From assembly GCA_026260175.1 (NCBI GenBank), contig JAKCWW010001076.1, positions 1 to 23,150 on the forward strand: a stretch of 23,150 nt of DNA, in the 5' to 3' direction. The notes beneath the pieces were generated by a model. That model searched no databases. It was given only the letters and a program-made list of their open reading frames with translations, and had not been told where the DNA came from. This stretch comes from Reticulitermes lucifugus. Lineage: Eukaryota; Arthropoda; Insecta; Blattodea; Rhinotermitidae. Below are positions 1 through 8,527 of this stretch, one piece after another. The position numbers and the translations under genes were made by a program. Position 1 is the stretch's first letter; each line of letters begins with the position of its first letter.

Positions 1-44
1 CAAGAAAGCAGAATGAAGAAAGGTACGTAATATTTTGAAATTTG

Positions 45-63
45 TTTATTTATTTATTTATTT
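45..63. repeat. (TTTA)n microsatellite
   Basis: About four to five copies of TTTA in an AT-rich flank. A simple tandem repeat with no sign of function. Confidence 0.7.
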
Positions 64-123
64 GTAATCAATGAATTTGATATGCATGAAAGTTCTTCTT
101 TTAATTTATCTTCTTTTTTATAG

Positions 124-402
124 GAACACGTATTCTCAACATCTGATGCTGATCCAAAACGAGGCATTTACAACTTAAAGCGACAGAGGCTTTTGATTAA
201 AATTGCTAGGATATCAAGTAATGTAATAGTTGTACATGCATATGGAAATAAATATCATGATTGAAATACAAAACAATTTTCAATTTTAGCAAATAGTTTT
301 TCATAAAAAATTAGGTCATATTTTGCCTTTTTAGGTCATATTTAGTTATTTTTGGGGCATATTTGCATGCATATTTCTCGGTTTTTTAGGTCATGAACAT
401 CC
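124..402 (+). mobile_element. Unclassified DNA transposon terminus (possible hAT-like end)
   Basis: A 46-codon open stretch (124-261, stop TGA at 262-264) contains DPKRGIYNLKRQRLLIKIAR and looks like the end of a transposase, but I cannot place it in a family. It is followed at about 311-402 by an AT-rich segment with three TTAGGTCAT motifs, two of them TTAGGTCATATTT, as is common in transposon terminal regions. The element runs off the left side or begins just outside the window. A hAT assignment is only a guess from the style of the end. Confidence 0.3.
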
Positions 403-405
403 GAA

Positions 406-704
406 CCCTAGTTATGATGCATGAGGTACAAGATTGGCACAGGGCTTGACATATTCCGGGTGCCAAGTCGTCAAGGCACACAATATTTTACACGGTAATT
501 ATTTTAATGTAGGACCTATGCCTGCTTTTGCATTTACGGAAATCTCAGTTAAACAGTAGAGTAGAGATGTGTCCACCTTCGGCAACGAACAATCTGAACA
601 TCTAACAGGATTGGTAAAAATAACTTTACATGGCATTTAAATGCGCAAATAACCTGCACTGATTGTGATTATATCAGGGAAATTCGTCGCCGAGCGATTG
701 TCAT
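406..704. other. No recognisable feature
   Basis: No open reading frame, repeat or RNA gene that I can name. Its 3' part may be decayed mariner sequence, since it directly precedes the recognisable transposase end. Confidence 0.5.
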
Positions 705-977
705 CTGTTTCCAGCGCTGAAGCATAACCTTGGTGACCATAAATTTAAAGATGATCGCGAGATGGAAAGAGTTGTAACATGATGGCTGATCACACAAGAT
801 ATGAGCTTCTATCAGCAGGGAATAGAAGAGCTCCTGCCACTATACGATAAACGCTTCCATTATGTGGCAGACTACGTGGAAAATTGGTGGGATATCAGTA
901 CAATTAAACCTGAATTGGTCTTATTAGAGCTGAAAATAAATAACCCAAAATATATGAACTGTAAACTTATTTTCTGA
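705..977 (+). pseudogene. Mariner transposase, C-terminal fossil
   Basis: One frame from 705 to the TGA at 975-977 reads as the C-terminal part of a Tc1/mariner (SETMAR-type) DDE transposase. Visible blocks are LFPALKHNLGDHKFKDD followed by WLITQDMSFYQQGIEELL, LPLYDKRF and YVADYVEN. These match in order the family's conserved C-terminal pattern (L-x-P-L-K-x-x-L-x-G, W-L-x-x-Q-x-x-x-F-Y-x-x-G-I, then D-Y-V-E-K). The frame has an internal TGA at 780-782, and no N-terminal or catalytic part is recognisable upstream, so this is a dead, 5'-truncated copy. A separate element (987-1339) is inserted just behind it. The family call rests on remembered motif patterns and is fairly secure; the subfamily is not determined. 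Confidence 0.8.
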
Positions 978-1040
978 CCGACCCTCTTAGGTGAGGTCTT
1001 CGCTCTTCTGAGATGTTACGCAGCGTTGATTGGTAGCTAG

Positions 1041-1146
1041 TATTCCCATCTACAAGGATCAAGCTTAACCCTTTAAGATGGGATCGATAACAGTATTCCC
1101 ATCTACAAGGATCAAGCTTAACCCTTTAAGATGGGATCGATAAGCT
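1041..1146. repeat. Two 53-bp tandem units, nearly identical
   Basis: Units start TATTCCCATCT at 1041 and 1094 and agree in about 50 of 53 positions. Each unit is itself a near-palindrome: TCCCATCT at one end, AGATGGGA at the other, with AAGCTT near the centre. It therefore looks like two head-to-head half-copies of the 48-bp unit that follows. The near identity points to recent duplication or conversion. Confidence 0.85.
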
Positions 1147-1260
1147 GTCTCGAAACGTCGCTACCTTGACCCTTGAGGATGCGACGGATAAGCTGTCCCG
1201 AAACGTCAGTACCTTGATTCTTGAAGATGGGACCGATAGGCTGTCCCGCAACGTCGGTAA
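1147..1260 (+). repeat. 48-bp tandem units with GAAACGTC
   Basis: GAAACGTC or its variant GCAACGTC recurs at 1152, 1200 and 1248, exactly 48 bases apart. Before each lies TTGAnGA or a variant and a short hairpin. In the last unit the hairpin is GGGAC/GTCCC around a nine-base loop. The other units keep most of the pairing despite base changes. Confidence 0.8.
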
Positions 1261-1347
1261 CTAACTACCAAGCAACGCTGCGTAACATCCCAGAAGAGCA
1301 AAGACCTCATTCATACTGCGGCGGAAGCCTGAAATCACGCGACCCTC

Positions 1348-1799
1348 GTATGTCTTCGTGAATTGGTAATTTGCGATTGTATGCATTACGATTCATGTTA
1401 ATTGACAATTCGTTTGCAACGCTGTTAGCTAGCACGAAGTTTGGCTGTGTGCTGATTAGAAGGTGCGGGCAGACAAATCCGTACTGATAACCTACATATT
1501 GTGATGGCGAAAAACTTTCTGAATCCTAGTAAAAAGAAAAATGTGTCACCCCTATATTAGTATTACTTTCCTGACGTTTCTAAGCTTCATTATGGTCACA
1601 CATCGTGGGTCTACGATATATGGTAATTAAGGTTTAAAACTGAAAGTGCAAATTGCACGGGGCGTTACACTTTGCTATCACGTCACAGCCGGGTGAGTGT
1701 GTGCTGATCGCTGATAACGCTAAGGCTTAGGTCAACACATGCTAAAATTACCAATGTGCTGCCATGAAGTAACGAATGATTTGGGAGAAGCATATTATT
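1348..1799. other. No recognisable feature
   Basis: Mostly AT-rich sequence. The first bases are probably the 3' flank of the mariner remnant resumed after the inserted element. I see no gene, RNA or repeat here. Confidence 0.5.
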
Positions 1800-1815
1800 A
1801 TAACAGGCTGCATTT

Positions 1816-2102
1816 CACATTATATTCACCGTGCATTTTGTATAATTGACTAATTCACACCAACAAATGCACAAAGAGAAGTTATGTCATTAATTCCTTT
1901 ATTAAAAGGTTACCCCAATACGTATTTCAGCAATTCTACAATGCCATCATCAGTATTTTAAGAACATTGGTCTATGTAAAACTTCAACGATCCCCCTGAT
2001 GATGTCATTGTAGAATTGCCGAAATACGTATTGGGGTAACCTTTTAATAAAGGAATTAATGACATAACTTGTCTTTGTGCATTTGTTGGTGTGAATTAGT
2101 CA
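1816..2102. mobile_element. Foldback Penelope-like terminal element
   Basis: Two arms of 109 bp (1845-1953 and 1996-2104) are inverted copies with about three mismatches, separated by 42 bases. The insertion is bounded by a perfect 16-bp direct repeat, ATAACAGGCTGCATTT, at 1800-1815 and 2103-2118, which I read as the target-site duplication. Each arm carries CTGATGA, a short hairpin and GAAATACGTAT. Inverted partial copies and long, variable target duplications are known for Penelope-like elements, so I favour that class. No protein is encoded. The assignment is inference; the inverted structure and duplication are direct. Confidence 0.75.
1992..2036 (+). ncRNA. Hammerhead-ribozyme-like motif
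   Basis: CCCC (1992-1995), CTGATGA (1996-2002), a stem II region (2003-2020), GAA (2021-2023), the self-complementary ATACGTAT (2024-2031), T (2032) and GGGG (2033-2036) fall in the order of a hammerhead: stem I, core, stem II, core, stem III, cleavage base, stem I. Cleavage would be after 2032. Two defects are visible. An extra T sits between the core GA and stem II, and stem II here is GTCA/TGCC with one mismatch (the left arm has GGCA). Stem III has no loop, so it would have to work as a dimer. Activity is unproven. Confidence 0.4.
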
Positions 2103-2283
2103 ATAACAGGCTGCATTTGCAAAAGGATGAGCCTCTTGCACAACCATATGGAAATCTCATGAGTGTAAGGGTGTTAAAAACATAAAGCTGACGAAGAGTT
2201 AATACTGTTGAATCGGTAGTTCTTAGAAAGTCCCTCACAAAACATCTCGATTAGCAATGTGGATTAGAATGATCTGGCTCAGG

Positions 2284-2564
2284 CAGGGCCGGCCCGAGAC
2301 ACGTAAGCGCCCCAGGCAGGCTAATAATTTGGCGCCCCTTAAAAACCGATATTTTTCACACCTTTTCAACCTACAGCAGGGCTGTCGAAACTTACTGAGG
2401 GCGCGTGCCCAAATTGCGGATAATTTTCGGGGAAATTCTTTCGCGCGTGGTAACCTGAGTTTAGTAGCATAATATTTCCAATTATTCCAGCGACATCTTA
2501 GCGCGCCTTATAGGTTGGCGCCCTGGGCAACCGCCCGGCTGGACTGCCCCTTATTACGGCCTTG
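2284..2564. mobile_element. hAT-type MITE, 281 bp
   Basis: It begins CAGGGCCGG and ends CGGCCTTG, whose complement is CAAGGCCG; both are typical hAT-superfamily ends. It is flanked by a perfect 8-bp duplication, GGCTCAGG, at 2276-2283 and 2565-2572, as hAT insertion produces. GGCGCCC blocks occur inside both ends (about 2332 and 2518). No transposase is encoded, so it is non-autonomous. Confidence 0.9.
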
Positions 2565-2696
2565 GGCTCAGGACAGGGACAAGATCCGGGCTCTTGTAAA
2601 CATGATAATGAACATTCGGAGTTGTATAAAATACGGGGAATTTCTTGACTACCTGAAGAACTATTAGCTTCAAAAGTCGGATTCCTTTCTATGGAG

Positions 2697-2840
2697 TTAG
2701 TAAGGTTACCTGCAGTGTGTGGAACTGTAATGTTTCAGCGCGTGAAATGGTAACGTTCCCCAGCAAGGTTATGTTCCACAGTAAAGTTGCCTGCCGCGTT
2801 TGAAACTGCAGTGCGTTCTCCAGTAAGGAAACCTGCATCT
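2697..2840. repeat. Degenerate short tandem-like repeats
   Basis: Variants of AGTAAGGTTACCTGC recur at about 2699, 2778 and 2820 with a weaker copy near 2761, each followed by a variant of GGAACTG or GAAACTGCAGTG. Spacing is uneven, so this is an old, decayed tandem array or a chance resemblance. Confidence 0.35.
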
Positions 2841-4440
2841 CTGTACCTTCAGCGAACTGAAAAATTTTCCCTGGAGGTGATTACAAAACTTGACAGATAT
2901 ACGCAACACTGCAATCCTCGTGCAAATTAACGTAACACATGAGACTGCAAGACACCTACTTGGAAATTATCCGTCAGTCATTCTGTGTTTCAGCACTATA
3001 ATTACGCCAACACGTGAAATTGTACTTCGTGATAAGTCACTTCCGGTCCTACTGTGCCACTTCATTCTGCAGCTGCCTGTACTGAACGGTAGTAGTGACG
3101 AGGGGCAACATTCTGAATTCGGTTTGTGTAAGTATAACAACATAATGTATACTTAGAACATATATTTTTAGGCAAACTCGGTCCACAAAATTCATATCAC
3201 ATTAACTTTTGTGGTCATTCATTCAGAAAGCCACAATCCTATGAAAGAACATCCTGCAGGGTACCGTATTTATGAATGAACATGCGTAGCATTGTTGGGA
3301 ACAGGCGCAACTGCATGTCTCGAAATTTACATTAAAATCGTGCAGGATACAACGAATGGCAATGAAGCCCTGTTATACTTATTAGGGATAAGTATTACAG
3401 CTATCAGTCATATTAATTAAATGTATTCAGCTGCAATCGAACGAAATCGCCATTCATATTTCATAATACAATGCCGTGCCTACTAATCCTAACGGAGAAT
3501 AACCTTCTGCCGCGACTGAAAATAGTTCACTCTTTCATTCCCGATAAACAATTCCACTCTCTTCATAAAGTTTAAATCAGTATAAAATATTAAGAAACAC
3601 GACATACTAAAGTTTACCTCTCCTACGGACGATGGCTCTAATGAAGTAATGTCACAATGTGAACGACGCGGAAAGTTACGGAAGCTAGCTGCCATTGCTA
3701 CTTGACGCAGCCAGCGAGACTTTCAGTGCTCAGTTGCACAATGGCGTGCCTTGGCGGTGCAGTGTGCTGTGAAAGCTGTTTCTGAGCGGGGACCGGCCCA
3801 AAAGTTGGCCAGTCCGGAAGACGGAGACGTTGTCGCTAGGGCCAGACGAACATCCCTCGTTTGTACAGATGGTCAAATTTTGGAACGACATCCACTCAGG
3901 AACAAGCTATTACAAATAAAAGGTTAGTTGAAAAAAGCATGTACAATTGCGTTGTTATTTTTAGATTCTCACCCCGCCAGTTGCCAAATCACGAACCGTG
4001 TTCTCACTAGTAAGAAATGTAAGTTGCTAATCGTGTTACATTAAATATATTAGGGATTACACATGACGGATTCGAATGATTATAAATCGTAGAACTCTCT
4101 AGTTCTTGCGTCGGTAGAAGGTATAATGAGCACTACCTATAAGTCCTTTGTGCTTTATTGGATTACATATAATGGAAAACGTAGTAAGGTTTCATCACGG
4201 TTATTAAAATTTCATAGATCCATAGCTGAACGCACTTGTATTGATTGCATGCGCGGCGCATGTGTCGAGAGACTGGCGCCCATTTTGAAATTATAGAGCT
4301 ACAGCGAAAGACGTACGACCTGCTGTGGTTGGAAGACTGTTCAGTAATTTTAAACCACGTCATTAATTTAAGATTCCATTTATTCAAGGAAGAAAATTGG
4401 CGTTCCAAAGCGCTTTCGATGTGTCTGGATCAATGACTAC
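2841..4440. other. Gene-poor upstream flank of tribbles
   Basis: No coding region is convincing; the open frames here are short and resemble no family I know. A moderately GC-rich patch at 3700-3850 with TTCAGTG at about 3721 could be promoter or alternative first-exon sequence for the downstream gene, but nothing in the sequence decides that. Confidence 0.4.
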
Positions 4441-4514
4441 ACTGGATACTGACGCCGAGTAACAGCCGAGTGTGGAGTAGCAGCGTTGGCAAGTCTAAAG
4501 CAGTGAACGTGTCA

Positions 4515-4526
4515 ATGAAGAAGTGA
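4515..4526 (+). promoter_or_regulatory. Three-codon upstream ORF
   Basis: ATGAAGAAGTGA, encoding Met-Lys-Lys then stop, with A at -3 or nearby from GTCAATG. It is the only upstream ATG in the probable leader. If the leader is transcribed from before this point, it could reduce or time initiation at the main start. Confidence 0.35.
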
Positions 4527-4544
4527 TATATACACCTCTGTGTG

Positions 4545-4579
4545 CACTTTACAATTTTCGGCCCTAAAGTTGTAAAGTG
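4545..4579 (+). promoter_or_regulatory. Leader hairpin, 10-bp perfect stem
   Basis: CACTTTACAA (4545-4554) pairs perfectly with TTGTAAAGTG (4570-4579) around a 15-base loop that allows some further pairing. It lies between the upstream ORF and the main start codon. A role in translation is only a possibility. Confidence 0.4.
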
Positions 4580-4732
4580 GAAGATTAAATTTGTGTGACA
4601 GTTTGGCATATCCATAAGTGTTGCAGTGTTTGGAGGGGAGAGGGTTGCGTGTGTGACTGCGTGTGTTAACCTACGAGGTGAAAATTATTTTGACAGGAGC
4701 GTATAGAACGCGGTGAATTCCAATCAATTCCG

Positions 4733-5155
4733 ATGCAAGTTGAAAGACCTACATCTGTTACTCTCCTCCACCTCCAATTAACGAGGCACAAAGATGAACA
4801 GATTCTTCAAGAAGCGCCTTTGCAACGACGACGACGACCACCACCACATGACAGTGTTATTGTTGGGGGCGGCGTCGTTCCTGGGGATGGGGACTGTGAC
4901 TTGCTCAAACCCGGGACATACCAACTACATTTTCAACAGCAGCAGCAGCAACAACAACAGCAGAAGCAAACTGTTTGTGTAACTCAGTTGTGTCCAAACC
5001 TACAACCGTCGTCACCTCTTCCATGTTCATCACCATCAAATGAACAGTTCTCAGCCTCTCTTGTGGGTAACAAGTACCTGATGTTAGAAATGGTAGAAGG
5101 GAGCACTCTTTGCAGATGTATCAACGTTCATACACAAGAGGAATTAGTGTGTAAG
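4733..5155 (+). CDS. trbl: Tribbles pseudokinase, coding exon 1
   Basis: Codes residues 1-141 of a Tribbles-family pseudokinase, the adaptor that in animals brings the COP1 ubiquitin ligase to substrates such as C/EBP and restrains Akt and String/Cdc25 signalling. Residues 1-110 are low-complexity, with an RRRRPPP patch (32-38), glycines, ten glutamines (68-77) and a Ser/Pro-rich part (92-102). The pseudokinase starts near residue 112 (GNKYLMLEMVEGSTLCRCIN) and runs to EELVCK, whose K141 is the VAIK lysine. No good glycine-rich loop is visible, as is usual in Tribbles. The start is chosen because TGA at 4691-4693 closes the frame upstream and the next in-frame Met is deep in the fold. Its -3 base is C, a weak context. 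Donor AAG|GTAAGG follows in phase 0. The N-terminus seems longer than in vertebrate TRIB2. Confidence 0.93.
4934..4963 (+). repeat. CAG/CAA run encoding ten glutamines
   Basis: Ten consecutive Gln codons (residues 68-77), mixed CAG and CAA, followed by AAG CAA. The codon mix suggests it is not freshly expanded. In the next frame the same bases read as a Ser/Asn run. Confidence 0.9.
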
Positions 5156-5172
5156 GTAAGGTCATTGTTTAT

Positions 5173-6160
5173 TGGAATTTCTGTGTAATTAATACAGTTT
5201 ACATTTTGCGTTTCACTGTATTATAATATTTATCTGTAGTGATGATACTCGAGAAGTTAGAGAGCATACTGATTACAGTGCCATCTGCAGGGGTAGTTGC
5301 GTATTTCAGTTCCAGTTGTTGAGCAGATAGATGGTCGTGCTTCGCAATTTGTGGTCAAATATATTTCAAGATGCTATTACAAAAGTGATAATTTCAGTCA
5401 TTTGTAGTACATAATGTGTACGTTTTGAGTGTCTTGGTATTCTAACATTTCTGTAATTTACTGCGATGAATCAAGAGATGGGCGCACGAAAGTTAAAATG
5501 ACAGTTTAATAAGTAATAATTCTCGCGCTGTTCCCATCTTTGTAAAAATTTTCGTTAATTATGTGAGTAATAAAATTTATGTTATAATTGTGTGCGTATT
5601 GTAGCATACAGCAGGGACAGCGAGATTAATACGTAACTTATTTCCTTTTAGCTGAGGAAACGATAAAAAAGAGCGATGCTAATGCGTACTGCAGTGCTGT
5701 CAGTAGATACGTTATCAAAAAGATAGTGTTATTTCTATTGCATTAGGAATGGCGGAGTACCACGAAAAGTTCCGCCACAAACGTCATATCAGCTTAGGCC
5801 CCGCACATCACCCTGTAAGCAGCGTGGTAAAGACTATATTTGCCACCAGTTTAAATGTTATAGACTGTATATTCCCCCGCACACTGTACACTGTCCGTTT
5901 CGTATGCTTCTCAGAATAAGTCTGTATAATTTCCTTACACACCATTAACCTGGTGCTCTTCGTATTATGTAGTCCAGTGTCTGCTGTGTGGAAGGAGCTG
6001 GATTTTTGAAATCTGTTTTGCGTTTCAGGCCTCGAAGAGATAATTCAGATAATGTAACTATTTTGATGGTAGGGTTACAAGCTGTGAGTGATTTCTAAGT
6101 AACAGTTTCTTGGTAATGTGACGCAGAGCTGATTTCAATACAAGACATGCGTCAGCCGGA
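5173..6160. other. Intron 1, no recognisable feature
   Basis: AT-rich, no convincing ORF, repeat or hairpin that I could pick out. Confidence 0.5.
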
Positions 6161-6480
6161 AGTCACTTGCGTCGCTGTGCTTCCAAGGAAGGGGAGACGG
6201 AAAGCTGGTGTCTGACAGATGAACGAGCCCTAACCTTGAGCCAGCTGCCGGCCAGCCGGCAGACTGGTACGCTAGGCAACAGCATCCCACTCGTGAGTTG
6301 CGATATAGGCTGCCTCTCTAGCTCAGCACGCCCAGCTGTGTCGAAACACAGGTTCCTATCTCCACCCCTAACAGGGGTGGCCAATTTTCTCCATTCACAA
6401 CGCACGAGCGTACCGGCTTACTGCGTCAGCAGGGTATCCCTCACGGCGTGTTCTTGTTTGTATAAGTATCTAAGTAACTA
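6161..6480. other. GC-richer segment with two perfect short palindromes
   Basis: CTGCCGGC and GCCGGCAG face each other at 6245-6262 with a two-base gap, and CCACCCCT and AGGGGTGG at 6362-6380 with a three-base gap. CAGGGGTGGCCAA at 6372 resembles a hAT terminal repeat, but I found no matching opposite end. The open frames on both strands here are unlike any protein I know. Possibly an old repeat. Confidence 0.35.
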
Positions 6481-7170
6481 ACTTCCGGAGTAACGTTTGA
6501 AACAATGTTGCATGGCTGCGTTATAAAAGTCCCCATCGTTTAATAATTTTTGTTAATCGTATTGATATACGATTCAGCCACTTTGAATAATGTACAGCTG
6601 CCGAGGACCTTGGACTGCGTCCACCGGTGCAGATCTCTCGATACCCAGACGTGATATTTGTAATTTGAGGACGCTATCAGTTAACGTACGTCGGAATTCA
6701 TAGCAGAGAGTGACCCAGAAAATATGAAATGTCTAGGTAGAGTCTTCATGAAATCTGGCCCACAGCAGTAGACCTGTTGTATGCGTACAGATTCTAAGAC
6801 ACTGGAAGTACACGACCTACCATGCGAGTATCCTCGGAATAGAAATGTGACTGCAGCAGATGGTGGATTATGATTTATTTGCAGAAACCAGCGGTCAACT
6901 CGAGGAAATGGGCTCTCCACTCGAAGAAATGCAGAACACGACAATAAGTCAAATATTCATTCTATTTAATTAGTTGTCATTCTCTGAATTATATAAAATG
7001 GCTCCGCTTTATACATTTTAAATGCGAAACATTTACGGAGGGAAATTTCACGTGCACAATACTGGTATCCACTGTGTTTTCTTAACGCTGGTGCACGTAA
7101 TATATTTTTTATCCATTACATATAGGTTTCTTGACGCAAATGCTAGGGTTTGATCACAAAACTAGTACTG
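6481..7170. other. Intron 1, no recognisable feature
   Basis: No gene, RNA or clear repeat. CTTAACGCTGGTGCACG at about 7083 resembles two short stretches near 7765 and 7823, possibly a shared decayed repeat. Confidence 0.4.
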
Positions 7171-7177
7171 TATCTTG

Positions 7178-7457
7178 TTTTTTTTTACTGTTGTGGTGAA
7201 GGTCCCCACAGCAGATGCTACGGACCTACCGCAGCCTTGAGGCATATTCTGCAACCCTATGTTGAAGATTATTAGTTTTTTTCGTTTTTCCCAAGTAATG
7301 GAGCATCGGTGACAGGGGAAAACCGAAGTACTCGGGGGAAAAACCTGCCCCAGTGCTACTTTGTCCACCACAAATCCCACGTGGACTGACCCGGGATCGA
7401 ACCCGGGCCTCCACGGTGATAGGCCGGCGACTAACCGCCTGAGCCATGGCGCGGCCT
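7178..7457 (-). mobile_element. SINE1 copy, tRNA-headed, poly(A)-tailed
   Basis: Read on the minus strand, the head at 7457 downwards is GGCCGCGCCATGGCTCAGG with an A box (TGGCTCAGGCGG) and then a B box (GGTTCGATCCC), the RNA polymerase III promoter of tRNA-derived SINEs. The element ends in a run of nine A (T run at 7178-7186). TCTTGTTT at 7173-7180 and 7459-7466 may be a target-site duplication. Its 3' half differs from that of the copy at 20778. Confidence 0.85.
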
Positions 7458-7510
7458 TTCTTGTTTCCGTACTGCTGATGTAAAGGTAGAAGGCGAAGTT
7501 CACCCTAGAA

Positions 7511-7763
7511 CAGGCCATGAATGCCCTAAGGGGGAGTAGAGGAATAGCGCCCCCCCGATTTCTGTAACCTCGGCGCTAGATGGGTGTGGGTGGTCAACGC
7601 CACGCCCCGGCCGCTTTACTGCCGGGAAAGAGACCCGGTTCCGATTGTACACGAGGCTGGGCGGGCCCCAGGGCTGGTCTGGACGGGTGCGGCAAATCTC
7701 GTCCCCACTGGCATTCGATCCTCGGACAGTCCAACCCATAACGAGTCGCTATACCGGTCCACC
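7511..7763 (-). mobile_element. SINE2 copy
   Basis: On the minus strand a tRNA-like head (GGTATAGCGACTCG, then a B-box-like GGATCGAATGCC) is followed by a body that aligns by eye with the other SINE2 copies. Shared blocks are the complement of ACGAGGCTGGGCGGGC and of CCTCGGCGCTAGATGG. The tail end lies near 7511 (complement of CATGAATGCC). Confidence 0.7.
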
Positions 7764-7935
7764 TTACTGCTGGTGTACGTTTACAAAATTCGCAGTTTTT
7801 CCTCCTGACATACAGCGTATTTCCTTAATGCTGGTGTACCTTTGAAAAGTCACGAACAACGGACGTGATGGTACAACGTATCTTAACGGAATTTGAACCC
7901 GTATCCATATAATTCTTCTCTGCTATGATTAACCC

Positions 7936-8520
7936 GGAGTTTGGTCACCGCGTGTATAAGTAACAAGAAAACCTCTCCATCTCATACCAGTGACGACTGC
8001 TGGGATGAATTTACTCACTTGCACTTTCGCGATGTTTCCTAACATCCCCACCGCCATTACCAACACACGACGCATGCTCACAGCGACAGTTGCAGACGTA
8101 TGCGCGCGTTTGTACTGCTGCATAAACTGGCATCATTGTACAAAGCCGAGGTACATTAATGCCTGCTTGTTAGGCAACCACAATGACTGTGTGGCGTGTT
8201 GCCTAGCAAACTGGCGGAAAAATCGAGTACCAGAAACAGGTGACGATTCTGGCGTACAATACTCGTATTTATGGTACAGAGTAGACTTTTGCTGCCACGT
8301 GAATCCATTTCAGTAAATAAACCGCAAAAATATTATTGTTTGTGTTTTCAACGACGCTTTAAGTATAGAAGGCTGTAACAGCTTGGAATGATAGGGTGAT
8401 TTATTGGGTTAATTGGAAAGTATCTGGAAGGAAACTGTCGTCCCTTAATCAAGAGATTTCCCCGGAGGGACCGAGTAGCTAACGGCCCAAATTCAAAGCA
8501 GCCACCACCTTAATACAAGT
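7936..8520. other. Intron 1, no recognisable feature
   Basis: Contains one longer open frame (7990-8316) of unremarkable composition that I do not recognise and do not consider coding. Confidence 0.45.
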
Positions 8521-8527
8521 TTCAGAG

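Larger units (their letters stand above)
987..1339. mobile_element. Inverted-arm element with internal tandem hammerhead-like units
   Basis: Arms of about 50 bp at 991-1040 and 1261-1311 are inverted copies of each other with about six mismatches; both contain GATGTTACGCAGCG or its complement. Between them lie two 53-bp and about three 48-bp tandem units. The octamer CGACCCTC occurs at 979-986 and again at 1340-1347 and may be a target-site duplication. The right part (GTAACATCCC ... CGGAAG ... AAATC) is homologous to 20579-20703, which helps set the right edge. The units have the form TTGAnGA, hairpin, GAAACGTC, which suggests a Penelope-like retroelement end or a derived non-autonomous element. 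It codes for nothing. Boundaries are good to a few bases. Confidence 0.65.
4441..4732 (+). promoter_or_regulatory. Probable 5' leader of tribbles
   Basis: In these 292 bases before the coding start there is only one ATG (4515). The frame of the main ORF is closed by TGA at 4691-4693, which supports a non-coding leader directly joined to exon 1. The true transcription start and any upstream splice site are not visible, so the left edge is arbitrary. Confidence 0.4.

Noticed and set aside
1-123. Intron-like GT...AG between 23 and 123
   Set aside because: Joining the flanks does not give an open frame into the 124-264 stretch.
6371-6395. CAGGGGTGGCCAA as a hAT terminus
   Set aside because: No matching inverted end or 8-bp duplication found within a plausible distance.
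7858-7935. Possible tRNA-like head on the minus strand
   Set aside because: GGGTTCAAATTCC resembles a B box, but the A-box region is poor and no body matches another copy.
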